A stretch of DNA of 64,000 nucleotides from Girardinichthys multiradiatus (taxonomy: Eukaryota; Chordata; Actinopteri; Cyprinodontiformes; Goodeidae): the NCBI RefSeq assembly GCF_021462225.1, contig NC_061804.1:10224740-10288739 (forward strand), given 5' to 3'. The notes under the pieces were generated by a model. It had not been told where the DNA came from and did no database searches. It saw nothing but the letters and a program-made list of their open reading frames with translations. Position numbers and translations under genes: made by a program. Positions 35,530-47,800 of the stretch are shown here, in pieces. How positions within the stretch are numbered: position 1 is the stretch's first letter; each line of letters opens with the position of its first letter.

Positions 35530-36250
35530 AAAAGATCTTAAAAAGCAAAAAAAAACGTCATGTCCCTATTTTAAACAATTCAAGAACAAATGAGAAACTA
35601 AGTCACTGACATCTATCAGTCCTAAAAGACTCAGTTTTAAGGATTTGGAATGATCCACAAATGGAGAAAACATGGAACAGAGGGGAACTTTCCCAGATGT
35701 GGCCATCCAACCAAAATTACTCCAAGAGAGCACTGACAACTCATCCAGGGGGTCACAACATAACCCAGAAGAACATCTAAATAACTCAGGGGCTCACATG
35801 CCTCAATTTAGGTCAGAGTTCATGATTCAACTGGGCAAAATTAGCCTCCATTGAAGAGTTCCGAGGTCAGAACCACTGCTGACCTAAAAGAATCCAAAGA
35901 CCCATCTCACATTTCCCAGAAACATATCAACAATTCCCAAGACACGAGACAAGACAAAAGGGGAACTTTTTGGAAGGTGTGCATCCCGTTACATCTGGTG
36001 CAAAACTAACAGCAATTCAGAAAAAGAACATCATACTGATATTCAACGATGGTGGTGGTAGTATGATGGTCTGATGCTGCTTTGCTGATGACATGTAATT
36101 GGTGGAACCATGAATGCTTTGTGACCTTAAGCTCAAGCACTCTGGGATTATGCAGCAGGACAATGGATCAAAGCATTCTATCAATTCCACCTGTGAACCA
36201 ATCAACAAGCAGAAAGGTTTCAGAGTGTGTGAGTTAAAGTCCAGACTTTA
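35530..36250 (+). mobile_element. Tc1-like relic (fifth family), 5' portion
   Basis: Transposase DNA decayed but in order: 'gacatctatcagtcctaaaa' (HTH), 'aacatggaacagaggggaac', 'ggaactttttggaaggtgtg', 'gatggtggtggtagtatgat' (GGGS segment), 'attatgcagcaggacaatgg' (second catalytic Asp region), ending in 'gttaaagtccagactttagt'. The element resumes at about 37,185 after a foreign insertion of about 930 bp. Confidence 0.75.
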
Positions 36251-36433
36251 GTCTGAGATGCTGCACTGTGACAGAAAATAAGATGTGATAAAACTTTATT
36301 CATATCCCAAGAAGAAAACTGAAATGTCACAGCAGAAAGACATAGTAAAAGGTGAATATCTAGGAAGATAATTTAAAGTATTAGTAAAAACAACAAGTGC
36401 AAGCAAAGCAACCAAAAAACATAAATGCTAAAT

Positions 36434-36569
36434 GTAAAAAATAAATGCTTTATCCGAAATACCTTTACAACAAATATGTATGCTATATACATAGAAAGAA
36501 GAGATAATTGAGGTGAAACATACATGTATTGGCAGTTTTATACATTTGTACATATGTACATTTTTATAC
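36434..36569 (+). repeat. Direct repeat flanking SINE, left copy (136 bp)
   Basis: Begins 'gtaaaaaataaatgctttat' and ends 'acatttttatac'. It matches 36,821-36,950 with small indels and substitutions, about 90% identity by eye. It stops exactly where the SINE begins. Confidence 0.85.
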
Positions 36570-36570
36570 C

Positions 36571-36820
36571 AAGGTCCTTGGTTCAACTTCCGGCTGGTGA
36601 TCTTTCTGCATGGAGTTTCCATGTTCTCCCCGTGCATGCACGGGTTCTCTCTGGATACTCCAGCTTCCTCCTACAGTCTAAAAACATCCCTGTTAGGTTA
36701 ATGTGATGGACTGGCGACCTGTCCAGGGTGTACCCTGCTTCCCACCCATAGACTGCTGGAGATAGGCACCAGCTTCGCCGCGACTCAATATGGAAGAAGC
36801 GGTATAGAAAATGACTGACT
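36571..36820 (+). mobile_element. Truncated tRNA-derived SINE, first family
   Basis: Second copy of the SINE at 11,502-11,864, here on the plus strand. It lacks the box A head and starts at box B ('ggttcaacttccggctggtg'). It keeps 'ggactggcgacctgtccagg' and 'gctggagataggcaccagct', and ends in 'aaatgactgact'. It is flanked immediately by a long direct repeat instead of a short target duplication. Confidence 0.8.
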
Positions 36821-36950
36821 GTGAAAAATAAATGCTTTATCCGAAATAACGTTACAACAAATATGTATGCTATATACAAGAAGAGATAATTGAGGTAAAA
36901 CATACATGTTTTGGCAGTTTACACATTTGTACATACATAGATTTTTATAC
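36821..36950 (+). repeat. Direct repeat flanking SINE, right copy (130 bp)
   Basis: Begins 'gtgaaaaataaatgctttat' directly after the SINE tail and ends 'agatttttatac'. The sequence continues into the LINE fragment, so this copy is the one contiguous with the original locus on the right. Confidence 0.85.
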
Positions 36951-37184
36951 ATTTGAGTATTATTGCTGATGGTACGAAGGTCCTTCTGCACTGTGGCAGC
37001 AGCAGCCAGAAGGACCTGTTCAGAGCACCTACAATGTCGAGGAGGCGTTCATGATGGATGTCAGTTTGGCCAACATCCTCCTCTCCTTCCCCTCCACTGT
37101 AAAGTTTAGGGGACAGGCCCCAAATAAACTGGGCTAGCCAGTTAAACTGTAACTGGACTGGTTGAACTCTATAGTCTCCAGAAC

Positions 37185-37485
37185 TAATCAATTAGAACAA
37201 TTTTGCCAAAACAAAAAGTTGGCCAAAATACCTTTATAGTGATAGAAAAGACTCATTGCCAATTATCACATATGTTCAATGGCACCCGCCAAGGGTGGCA
37301 CAATTTATATTTAGGTTTAGGGTGTAATCACTTTTTCCTATAAGGCCAGGTTTGTTTGGTAAGTTTTTTATTAATAAAATCATCAAGTGAACACTGCATG
37401 TTGTATTTGCTCAGGTCATCTTATTTGAGATTGAAATTTGTTTGATAATCTGAACAAAAACCGAAAGAAACAATAAACTTTATTT
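37185..37485 (+). mobile_element. Tc1-like relic (fifth family), 3' portion
   Basis: Continues the element of 35,530-36,250: 'ttggccaaaatacctttata', 'aaaagactcattgccaatta', 'ccaagggtggcacaatttat', then the family's right end with 'gtgaacactgcatgttgtat' and 'gtttgataatctgaacaaaa'. Confidence 0.7.
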
Positions 37486-39229
37486 TAAATACTTGCAAAT
37501 ACAAATGGAACAAAATCCCTGTTTTTATTGAAACTGTGGTATTTTGCTGTACTTTAAGTGGAAGTGGCCTGAATAATTACTTCTCTCACTGGCATTTAAA
37601 CACATTTTGCCCAATATGTTGCTTCCTCACACCATCAAGTGACAAACTGTTTCTGTCACCCACAATTCTCGTTGAAATGTGTCATCTGTAAACCTCTGGG
37701 AAAGATGGAAGTACTTTGAGTTGAAAATTACAACTACTACCAAAAGTTGAAGGCGTTCATCCACTTTTCTATAGGGTTCCAATAAGCCCTCATCCTGCTG
37801 CGACCTCATTATCAGCTCTAACCGGGATTGGAGAGATTGTAGGTGAGGGCCACAGTGGGGGTTGGGCCTGGGTGTTTATGTTGGCCCTTTTTTCCAGGGT
37901 CGGGAACTGTCCTGAGGGAGTGCATTCCTCACCCAAAGCACAACTAAAGGTATGTGAACCATCTGGACAAAGAAATTGGTCACAATGGCCCAACACAGTC
38001 CCATTAATTTGGTCTGACGGGGAGCCAGCACTTCCATGACGCATACTATTTTCACTCTCTTCGCACCCTGGGCATGAAGCTAGATATCCATCGACTCCAC
38101 CATGGGGCAACCATTTTACATACTGTGTTTGCGTATGTGCTGCTTGGTTTCATCCTTCTGGCTCAGCCATGGTATACAGGGTCATCTGTGATGCCAGCAT
38201 AACTGCGTGGAGGTAGAGAATGCTGCTAAGGTCAACATACCGTCAGTCAAGAGGTAAATGAGACGATTGTTTCCTCATTTGTCCATTTTATCGCCATTTC
38301 AAATCATCATATGACTCCTGCTTGCGCATACCAGCAATGAATGCACAACAGACAAATGAAATGCTTGCTCAACATGTCCTTGCAGGACAAAAAGTTGATT
38401 TAAACGAGTTTTAGCCCACAACAAGAATGTGCTGGTCCATTGCAAATATGTATAACTCTTACATATAAAGGCTTTTTTAGTAAAATAAAAAATCAATACC
38501 AATCTCACAAATGATAAGAAGTCTGTAATACTTTCTTTTAAAACCCACAAAGTCAAATAACCAGAAGCATATGAGTGCACATAATCCATACAGCTACATT
38601 ACACTAGCATGAACGTTTAACCTCTATGCAGCATAATACTTCAAAAACACAGTCACAATTCAGACCAAGAACACACTTTTATACACTAGCTGGGGACTCA
38701 TCATCATCTGTTCTGTCTGACTGTTTGTTCACAGAGGACTCCTTCAGCTGGTTGGATGAGTGCAGCTCTCGAGCTGAGTGACCAGCCTCAGCTGGAGAGC
38801 ACACACCCAGCATCAGGGCGGCGATGCTGCAGCTGTATCTAATAAAGAAACTGAATTTGATAATAAGCCGAGACAGCCAATTTGCTAATAAGGCATTCTA
38901 ATTAATTAATCAATGTGAATTTGGTAGGAGCAGGCGCTATTGTCAAGAGCAGTCAAGTGTAGTTTGCTGTGCCTCTCTCTGTTTCTCCCTGCCCTGCTCT
39001 GTGCTTTACACTTAAGTTGATGTCTATTTCATCTGGCACTTAGCAAATTTTCTCACAGCAAAAGGAGAGGGGTGGTGGTGTGTGTGTGTGTGTGGGGCTG
39101 CGAGTTGTGGGGGTGGGGTGGGGGGTTCGGGTTAGGCGATCCGGTCTGAGAAAGCGAAGACAAGAGTGGATGTGTGCATGGGAACATACAGGCGCTGATC
39201 TTCATTCAGAATAACAGAAGATTCTGAGG
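37486..39229. other. Intron-like DNA with one unidentified open frame
   Basis: The minus-strand frame 37,790-38,110 (106 codons, Cys-rich in its first half) is not recognised and has no start or splice context that convinces me. About 38,690-38,960 is TAAT-rich and balanced ('ttgctaataaggcattctaa'). A (GT)n tract lies at about 39,077-39,095. Confidence 0.4.
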
Positions 39230-40190
39230 GTATTATAATGGATGGGCCATGGATGGGCCCAAATTTTCTTCAGCTGAATCAAAACAAAACTGAAGTAATA
39301 ATCTTTGGACCAAAGGAAGAGCGTTTAAAAGTTAGCACACAGCTTCAGTTAGTACAGCTAGAAACCACCAGTCAGGCTCGAAACCTGGATGTAGTGATGG
39401 ACTCAGACCTGAACCTTCAGAGGAACATAAAGACAGTAACAAGGTCGGCCTTCTATCACCTAAAGAACATCTCCAGGATTAAAGGACTAATGTCTCAGCA
39501 GGACCTTGAAAAACTAATTAATGCGTTCATCTTTAGTAGAATTGATTACTGCAACGGTGTCTTCACAGGTCTGCCTAAAAAGTCGATCAGACAGCTGCAG
39601 TTGATCCAGAACGCTGCTGCCAGCGTCCTCACTAGAACTAAGAAAGTGGAGCACATCAGCCCGGTTCTAAAGTCCCTACACTGGCTCCCTGTAGCTCAGA
39701 GAATAGAGTTTAAAATACTTCTGTTAGTCTATAAATCACTGAATGGCTTAGCACCAAAATACATTACAGACTTGTTGTCAGTGTATCAACCACCCAGACC
39801 TCTCAGGTCTTCTGGCTCAAATCTACTCTGCAGAACCAGAACCAAACATGGAGAAGCAGCTTTTAGTTCTTATGCTCCACTAATCTGGAATAAACTCCCA
39901 GAAAACTGTAAAAGCGCCAAAACCCTAAGTGTCTTTAAATCAAGATTAAAAACCTATTTGTTTAGAGTGGCCTTTGACTGAGCCATCTAAACATTATTAG
40001 TTACGTTTTCAGTCCAATTTTCCTTTCATTTTCTTATCCATCATTCTATTCTCTTTATTTTATTTTATTTATTTTTTTATTACCTCTGTTGCTTGATTTT
40101 CTGTATCATTGTAATGTTTTTCCGTATGTACAGTGCCTTGAGTGCCTTGTTGCTGAAAAGCACTTTATAAATAAACTTGACTTGACTATA
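39230..40190 (+). mobile_element. L2-type LINE, 5'-truncated insertion
   Basis: Coding part followed by a short 3' UTR with 'gcactttataaataaacttg' and a terminal tandem 'cttgacttgact'. Such short terminal repeats are typical of L2-like elements. The left junction is near 'ttataatggatgggcc'. A short duplication ('tataa') may flank it but is too small to trust. Confidence 0.8.
39238..39981 (+). pseudogene. L2-type LINE reverse transcriptase, C-terminal part
   Basis: A continuous 247-codon frame holding the end of a reverse transcriptase of the L2/Rex1 type. It has [18 protein letters not shown] (thumb-proximal), [84 protein letters not shown], and [11 protein letters not shown] at the C-terminus. 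The catalytic YxDD motif and the endonuclease lie upstream in a full element and are absent, so this is a 5'-truncated insertion. The frame is unusually intact for a truncated copy, suggesting a fairly recent insertion. Confidence 0.85.
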
Positions 40191-40194
40191 ACAT

Positions 40195-40400
40195 TCAGTA
40201 CAGTTCACTTTATTCAGACGTAGAAAAACTGTCATCTCAAGGCACTTGACAAGACAAACCGATCCAGTTCACACAGAGAAATATCTAATCTGAATCATTG
40301 AAATGCAGTGATCTATAATCTTATTTGATTTTAGTTTTAATTCAGGAAAGTCAGATGATGTTTATGCCAATTGAGGTATCAAGAATAAGGTGTTGGCAGT
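40195..40400. repeat. Dispersed AT-rich fish repeat fragment
   Basis: The stretch 'cagttcactttattcagacg' to 'ctcaaggcacttgacaagac' resembles a common fish interspersed repeat. A related degenerate run lies on the opposite strand at about 59,075-59,230. I cannot name the family. Confidence 0.45.
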
Positions 40401-43400
40401 CTCCCAGTTTACAACCTGAGAAAACAATCTGATGTACTCTCAATACTACAAGTGAGCTACAATTACTCGAGAGATCAAGGCAGAAACTGTGATTCAAGTA
40501 TTAAATTAAGATTTAACATCAATAGCAGTTGAAACACCAAAGAGCCAAACGATTATTTTAGCGGTAATTGTGATTATGTTTGTTTCTTTTTAATGTACAG
40601 AGCAGTGGAAAACTGAAAGAAAATGTAACACCAACTAAAAAAGCCTTATGACACAACAAGTGGTGTTATCTTCCATTCTTCACCTTGTTAATGTAACATG
40701 AAGAGGCTCAAATTTGATATTAGCTAGCTTATTAGCAGAGTTAGCAGGTGCTAGCCATCTTATGGGGGGCTGTTTTATTTAACCTGTAGATTTGGTAAAT
40801 CACAGAGCTTGTTGCAAAACTTTTTTTGCAACTAGATAAATTTTAACATCATGACGTTTGTCTTAAAAATGAAACTAGAATGAAAGGCCCCTTAGCATGA
40901 GGCGCACAAACACTGCAGCTAAACTGTAGAGAACCATGAACTGTCTCTGGCATGGGATTTTTAGGAAATAAACTAAAATATAACCTTTAAACATCTTACA
41001 GATAAAGAACCTAAATATAATTTTAAGATTTTTTATTTGGATTTTTATTGATACATAAACCCCAGCTAAATCTAATAGTAATTATTAAAAAGGTGCTTAT
41101 GTGAACAGAAAGTTGTCTTTTTTTGCATTTTAAGGGAACATTGAAAGCTTAGAAAATGTATTTTAGCTTGTTTATTTGCCAAGTTAGCTGCCCACTAGCT
41201 AGCTGCTTGAAGCGGTTTATGTTACAGATAGATATGATAACCTTAGCTTGATGCTGATAATACTGGCAGATACATTTTTAAACAATTAACTTTGACTTAG
41301 AAATAAAAAATGTGGGAAGTTGGGAATTTATGGAAATTGTCTCCTTTCAACAAAACTCTGAACAGTCTCTGGCACTGAATTAGCAGGAATAAAACCCCCC
41401 AAATACAACACAACCATGATACATGTCTTGAAACAAAAAAAATCCTATGATTAATCCTTAAAATGCAGCTTAAACAAAAGCCATGTACACAGAAATGTAC
41501 TCTTAGTTTTTTCAAAATGTTAAACTGTGCTTTGAGGAAAACACTTTTAAAAGTTGGTATTTATTTAAATAACTGTTATTTAAAACACGTTTTGTAAATT
41601 GTTAAATAACACATTCTTAGCTTTTAGCTTGGACACATTTGATGGCATATATAAAACTGATAATGTGGTCTAAAGCCTTTTTCCCCATATATTTCTGAAG
41701 TGAGCTGTAACAGCATTTGACAGGGTTAACTCACAAGGACTAAAAGCAATATAAATTAAACAGATCGTATGCATTTACTGTGAAGATTCCAGGCCAAACG
41801 CTGCTCCATCATTTCAATTTCAGTACTTAAACAATCAAAGATGTGATATAAATGAGCTTAGCTTGTGGTTTCACAGAGACCAGCTTTCCAAGCCATCTTG
41901 AAGCAATAATTGACAACATACTTACCACCTCCAGCCATCACTAAAGCATGTGTTTGAAACAGCAAATAAGCCAGAGTTACATTTAAATACATTTAAACAT
42001 GGGAATTGCTTTACTTTTTACAACACTACATAAACCTGGCATCTATTGTAAAGAAACACATCTTTTTACAGACAAATTAAGTTGTAAAACATATGTTGTG
42101 CTTTTAAAACATGATACATTACAAAACATGATGTAAGCTTGAGTTTTTTTTGCCATTTTTTAAGTTGCTGGATTCTTACACTTTCTGTATATTTGCGTAT
42201 TTGAGTTCAAATTGCTGCAAAAGTTGTGTATGTTGAATGCAGGACAGCCCACTAGATGGAAACCAAAACCTCCCCCATGTTTTGCATAGAGAGAAAAAGG
42301 TTTTAATGTGGTCATCAGAAGACAGACACAATGGACATATAAATAAATATGCTCTCTTGGTTGTTTTTTTGTTTTTGTTTAGTCCATGACCTTAAAAAAC
42401 CTAAGTCCTTCAGATATGTCGCTGACATTTAAAGAATTTACATGAGACGTGGTTGACTGACATCACCTACCTACATGAGGTGAGTTCGAAAAGTTGAACG
42501 TAGAGAAACATAATGGGGAAAGAAAAACAAAACCATCTAAAAGGCCTGCAGGGCAGATCAGCATTTCTGAGTCAAGTCAGGGTATTTCAAAAGCCTCATT
42601 TGGACAAACACCAGACGGACAACAAAATGCTGCAGAGCTGGAAGTAGAAGGAATTTATAGAGGGGTGGGGGTTGCCATGCTGGTCATACTGGTGTTGGTG
42701 GGAGGGAAGGAGCCTAGCGGTGCCGGAGGTCAGAGGTCAGCTTCTTGCACTCAACAGCTGTCCTAAAAGCGGCAGAGATAAGGACTAAAAGCATCCTGTG
42801 TGTGTGGTTGTGTGTATGTCTATAAATGTGTGTATGTATGTGGTGTCTGACTAATACCTGCCACTGGGCAAATAAGATACAGTAAGTCTGAACGACTTTA
42901 ATCTCACGACTCCACCATCTACTGCTCTAACTCTAACCCAAGTGCTGAGAAAATGAGTAGATTACCCAACCAGGCCCATGAAAGAGGAGGGAGGTCAAGG
43001 CTTGACCGGTAGGCCAGGTCATTCATCAACCACTAATGGCCCAAGCTTTATGCTGTCATGATGAATGACCTTTGAGCAAGAGGGAAACGACACAAAGCTT
43101 AACTGCGAGACAATGGCATCAGCGGAGGCATCCATTCTGCACTTGTCAATCAAAGTCTGAAGGAAGGTGGCCTTAGTCGGTGTGTGTGTGTGTGTGTGTG
43201 TGTATAGGGGTTTGACGAGCAGTGTCGTAAAATGTTTGTGTGTTAGTTCAGGGCGATAGCTTATTTCTGCCTCTTAAATGACATGCACAGACAAAAGGAG
43301 CAGTTACAGGTGGTGACATCTTGTTTAGGCCTGTATTGATTTCTTTACCATTCGGTCCTAGCCACAGTTGCATTTGTCTTACCCAATAATAGGTCCAATA

Positions 43401-43422
43401 AATGGTACAACTCTGACTTATG
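40401..43422. other. Intron-like unique DNA
   Basis: No gene is supported. A (GT)n tract lies at about 43,180-43,203. About 40,700-41,650 has recurring short motifs ('ttagctag', 'gtctctggca') that suggest weak internal repetition, too diverged to delimit by eye. Confidence 0.4.
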
Positions 43423-43426
43423 TATA

Positions 43427-44693
43427 TACAGGTGTTGGACAATGAAATTGAAACATCTGTCATTTTAGTGTGGGAGGTTTCATGGCTAAACTGGACCGGC
43501 CTGGTAGCCAGTCTTCATTGATTGCACATTGCACCAGTCAGAGCAGAGTGTGAAGGTTCAATTAGCAGGGTAAGAGCACAGTTTTGCTCAAAATATTGAA
43601 ATGCACACAACATTATGGGTGACATACCAGAGTTCAAAAGAGGGCAAATTGTTGGTGCACGTCTTGCTGGCGCATCTGTGACCAAGACAGCAAGTCTTTG
43701 TGATGTATCAAGAGCCACGGTATCCAGGGTAATGTCAGCATACCACCAAGAAGGATGAACCACATCCAACAGGATTAACTGTGGACGCAAGAGGAAGCTG
43801 TCTGAAAGGGATGTTTGGGTGCTAACCCGGATTGTATCCAAAACACATAAAACCACGGCTGCCCAAATCACGGCAGAATTAAATGTGCACCTCAACTCTC
43901 TTGTTTCCACCAGAACTGTCCGTCGGGAGCTCCACAGGGTCAATATACACGGCCGGGCTGCTATAGCCAAACCTTTGGTCACTCATGTCAATGCCAAACG
44001 TCGGTTTCAATGGTGCAATGAGCGCAAATCATGGGCTGTGGACAATGTGAAACATGTATTGTTCTCTGATGAGACCATCTGTACTGTTTTCCCCACATCT
44101 GGGAGAGTTACGGTGTGGAGAAGCCCCAAAGAAGCGTACCACCCAGACTGTTGCATGCCCAGAGTGAAGCATGGGGGTGGATCAGTGATGGTTTGGGCTG
44201 CCATATCATGGTATTCCCTTGGCCCAATACTTGTGCTAGATGGACGCGTCACTGCCAAGGACTACCGAACCATTCTTGAGGACCATGTGCAACCAATGGT
44301 TTAAACATTGTATCCTGAAGGCGGTGCCATGTATCAGGATGATAATGCACCAATACACACAGCAAGACTGGTGAAAGATTGGTTTGATGAACATGAAAGT
44401 GAAGTTGAACATCTCCCATGGCCTGCACAGTCACCAGATCTAAATATTATTGAGCCACTTTGGGGTGTTTTGGAGGAGCGAGTCAGGAAACGTTTTCCTC
44501 CACCAGTATCACGTAGTGACCTGGCCACTATCCTGCAAGAAGAATGGCTTAAAATCCCTCTAACCACTGTGCAGGACTTGTATATGTCATTCCCAAAACC
44601 AATTGACGCTGTATTGGCCGCAAAAGGAGGCCCTACACCATACTAATAAATTATTGTGGTCTAAAACCAGGTGTTTCAGTTTCATTGTCCAAC

Positions 44694-44700
<7 letters not shown>
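43427..44700 (+). mobile_element. Tc1-like DNA transposon, near complete
   Basis: About 1.27 kb, the standard length for Tc1. The terminal inverted repeats are visible: left 'caggtgttggacaatgaaat' (43,429 on) and right 'tttcattgtccaacccctat' (ending about 44,699), which pair for about 28 bp with few mismatches. Insertion is at TA-rich DNA, as expected from TA target choice. On the right it runs straight into a (TA)n tract. The inner sequence is far better preserved than the other Tc1 relics in the window. Confidence 0.9.
43615..44646 (+). pseudogene. Tc1 transposase with two nonsense mutations
   Basis: The ATG at 43,615 opens MGDIPEFKRGQIVGARLAG. The frame runs 343 codons to the TAA at 44,644, the family's usual size, with no frameshift. 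Domains in order: an HTH region (residues 1-60), a second HTH ending near the GRKRKLSERD basic linker, then the DDE domain with LFSDE (first Asp), KHGGGSVMVWAA, YQDDNAPIH (second Asp) and NIIEPLW (Glu). Asp and Glu spacing fits DD34E. Two stops interrupt it: TGA at 43,756 (codon 48), where Arg CGA is expected, and TAA at 44,302 (codon 230), where Gln CAA is expected. Both are C-to-T changes, the first at a CpG. The enzyme would cut and paste the element at TA sites. This copy is inactive but only lightly damaged. Confidence 0.9.

Positions 44701-44752
<52 letters not shown>
44695..44752. repeat. (TA)n then (CA)n microsatellite
   Basis: About 45 bp of TA repeats followed by about 12 bp of CA repeats, contiguous with the right end of the Tc1 element. 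Confidence 0.9.
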
Positions 44753-44754
44753 TA

Positions 44755-44850
44755 CAATCGTCATAGCAATTTCATTGTGTGCAATATCGCAATCACAATG
44801 GAGTGCTTGCTGCATTATCTGTTAGATAATGATATTTATTTTAGTGCCAT
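44755..44850. mobile_element. MITE-like fragment
   Basis: The block 'tttcattgtgtgcaatatcg' followed by 'ggagtgcttgctgcattatc' matches the interior of the MITE-like copies at 16,190 and 22,350. Termini are missing. Confidence 0.5.
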
Positions 44851-47800
44851 GCATTAATAGCAATAACATAATCAACGAGTTAGATGGACTTATGAAAATA
44901 AATTGAGATATAATTTAGTTACCCAGATCCTAAAGGTTGCAGTGTGGTAGAAATATCATAATTGTGGAAAAAAAAGTTTAGGAAAACTGCCTCAGACCGA
45001 GGCTCCTCTACAAAATCTGTTTTCCAGAATCCAGTTTCAAGCTTAAATGCCAGAGATGACATTTCTTCCTGAGCTTAAGGAAATACATTCAGATTAATTT
45101 TAGGGTTCAAATAAACATAAATTCATGAGGGGTTTCAATAATTCATATAAAACCAAAACTATTCTCTTAAGCCGGAGAGCTGGTGTTCCTTGAAAGGTTA
45201 AAGTGAGTTCAAAAGCATAATCCACAGTTTATCCCAAACAAGTCAGGATCTTTGTTACACATCATCTTATCACTGTGTCCCAACATTTCCTGTTTCCTCT
45301 GAAACTCCGTTGTCACCATCAACACAGGCATGAATACCAGCTAATATAGTATGCTGCAGACGTTAGATATATACAGAACGAACATTTTTATTTTTTCATA
45401 TCATAGGAGCATCTGCTCTGTCCAAAACTGATTCTGCTGCATATGATGACCCTGAGTGCACAGCCGGGGTCATGAAGTGCTATCTTCAGCAACAAGAAGG
45501 ATAAAAAGTCCTGCAACAGATGGTCTGGCCCCCACACAGAACAGATCTCAACACTGTTGGGTCAGTATGGGTTTACACCAAAAACAAACAACAAAAAAAA
45601 GTGTATGGGAGGGCAAAACTGCAACAATCTCATGAATAAATAAAGTCAATGAATAAAATTCATGTTGTAATTTTATCAAATTAAAGTTATATGCATCAAA
45701 AACACTTATCTATATTTATTTTAAATGCACAACTAAATAATAAAACAGAGAAAGCATTCATTAAAATTTGAATAGAAAGAATATCAATTTCCGATAGTGT
45801 GTGAAAATCATAAAATTGCTTATGATTATTTCATGGTCATGTACTGCATAACATTATGAATATCTGTCAGCCTCACACATCAAAGTCAGTGGAAGGGGGT
45901 TTGGGGAGTGATTTGGTCGGGGTCACACTCTTATAGACGTAGGTCTGCATGCTGAGTAGGTTAACCAATCATATGTTATATCACACTTTGGGTAGAAGTA
46001 ACTAATTTTAGTATTTATTTAACACCTTTTATTTTTTTGGATTTATGTCACTTTTGGCTCTCTGTAAGCCAGCAAAATGTTTAAAAACAACAGTTTTATA
46101 AGAGGAAATGTATTAATTTGATTATCAAATAATCCAAGAGTCTACTTAAGGCACCATCCTGAATGATAACATGCTAATTTATTTATTATTTTATATTATT
46201 ATGTGTTTCAATACACTATCTACTGTTCTGGGATAAGAGCATTAGATAAGCATAAGTTCTTGAGTTGTTGCCCAGTTAAATGACAGAGTTGGGTAGTAAC
46301 ACTTGGTTACATTTGCACTATAGCAGCATCTGCCATTTCTAAATGCCCAAACTGCATTTGAAAGCATTTGTAAGTATTGTGAGAATTGCAAAATTTGGCT
46401 AACCATTAATCATTAACTACACACAGATTTTTATTTGCTTCTGAGCTTCCTGTTGGCTGTTTTTTGAGTCTGAGATGCATTTGATTCATATAGTTCCAAT
46501 TCTAAAATAAAACAAAAATCACAAAAGACAGAAGAATGGAGATGATCATCTGGCATTAGTAAAGACTTGGAGAGAAACAACGTGCAACAGATTTCTAGTA
46601 CTAGAGTTCAAAGGGGGCTTTACGCTTCCGTCTTTGAGCCAATTTGACTCAGATGATCCCCAAACAATGAGTACAGCCATGGATGGTGAAGCTGAAGCAA
46701 ATGGTAATGATGACTATGATCAAGTTGTGATTTGTTTCTGTTTATATTTCTTTGAATTTTCCTATCTGATAGGTTTCTCTGAATATTCGCCACTTGTAAA
46801 ACAAATAAAAGCTGAAACCTGCTGTTGGTTTGCCAGGATAGGGGCACTGCAAGAATTCTCAACTCCCAAATTTTTTCCTACCTCTTCCGCCCTGATGTTG
46901 ACTGAAATGGAGGTGATGGTATAGGATGGGCTGCAGGTGAAAAGCATGGTGGGGCTAACTAGTCAGGCTGAGGTCTCATCTGCAAAAGTAAGACATGATG
47001 CAGCAGTTCTGCAGGACATTTTTGGGACTTGAATGTCATCTTAATGCAAGGCACTAACAGGACCGCAAGGTTTTTATAACTTGGTTCAAAATAATCGCTG
47101 AAGATCTTTGATAATGAAACCTGGCCATTCCATTCAGCCAGTCTCTTCACAAGCCACTTTAATGTCAGTTTTTCTTCCCAAATTTTCCTCAAATAAATGA
47201 TTTGTTTTTAAAAGCGTTTTAAACACCTTTTAAGAACAAATCTGGTTACAAATAAGCAGAATTTGATTAGCTGCATTCAAAATAAATTAGATCAGATGCC
47301 TTTTGTGATGTCATCAGTTGCATGTGTGCATTGAAGCTTGTTTTTAGGAGGGTAAGATCTGCCCCGTCGCCACTTCATAACTTTGGTCATCTCACACCCG
47401 ACTTTATTGGGTACGAAATGGTGCCATCAACTGTGGAATGTTTCACAGCGACCGTGAGTTGCTTGGTATCTGGGGGGGGGGGGGGGGGCACATTTGGTAC
47501 CTGTAGCAGAGTTTTCTACATGCAGCATATAGTTTATATAGTTTATAGTCCACTACAATGAACAGTAGACTCATAGATCATAGCTTAAGAACAAGAGTAC
47601 AAAATGGTTTCTAGGTATGAAATGGAAGTAGGAAGGAACAAAAATATACCGCTAAGGTACAAAATGGGAATGTGAATGGGCAAAGAGGAGAGTTGACTCT
47701 GAAATTACCATTTCACAACAAAATAGTATAAAATACCCATGACAGGTTGTTCTATAGTTGACTAACTGTGCCTAAAGTATATTTGCTTTTTCATAAAAGT

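Larger units (their letters stand above)
36251..37184 (-). mobile_element. LINE 3' fragment inserted in Tc1 relic
   Basis: This block splits the Tc1 relic. On the minus strand, 37,110 down to 36,970 reads like the C-terminal end of a LINE ORF (ERRMLAKLTSIM, then a broken CR-rich tail). It is followed by an AT-rich 3' UTR ending near 'ataaaactttattcatatcc' (about 36,290). Part of the UTR (36,434-36,569) is repeated at 36,821-36,950 with a SINE between. The LINE family is not determined. Confidence 0.5.

Noticed and set aside
40700..41650. Apparent tandem repeat of about 450 bp
   Set aside because: Shared motifs are short and their order is not clearly conserved by eye, so not delimited as a repeat.
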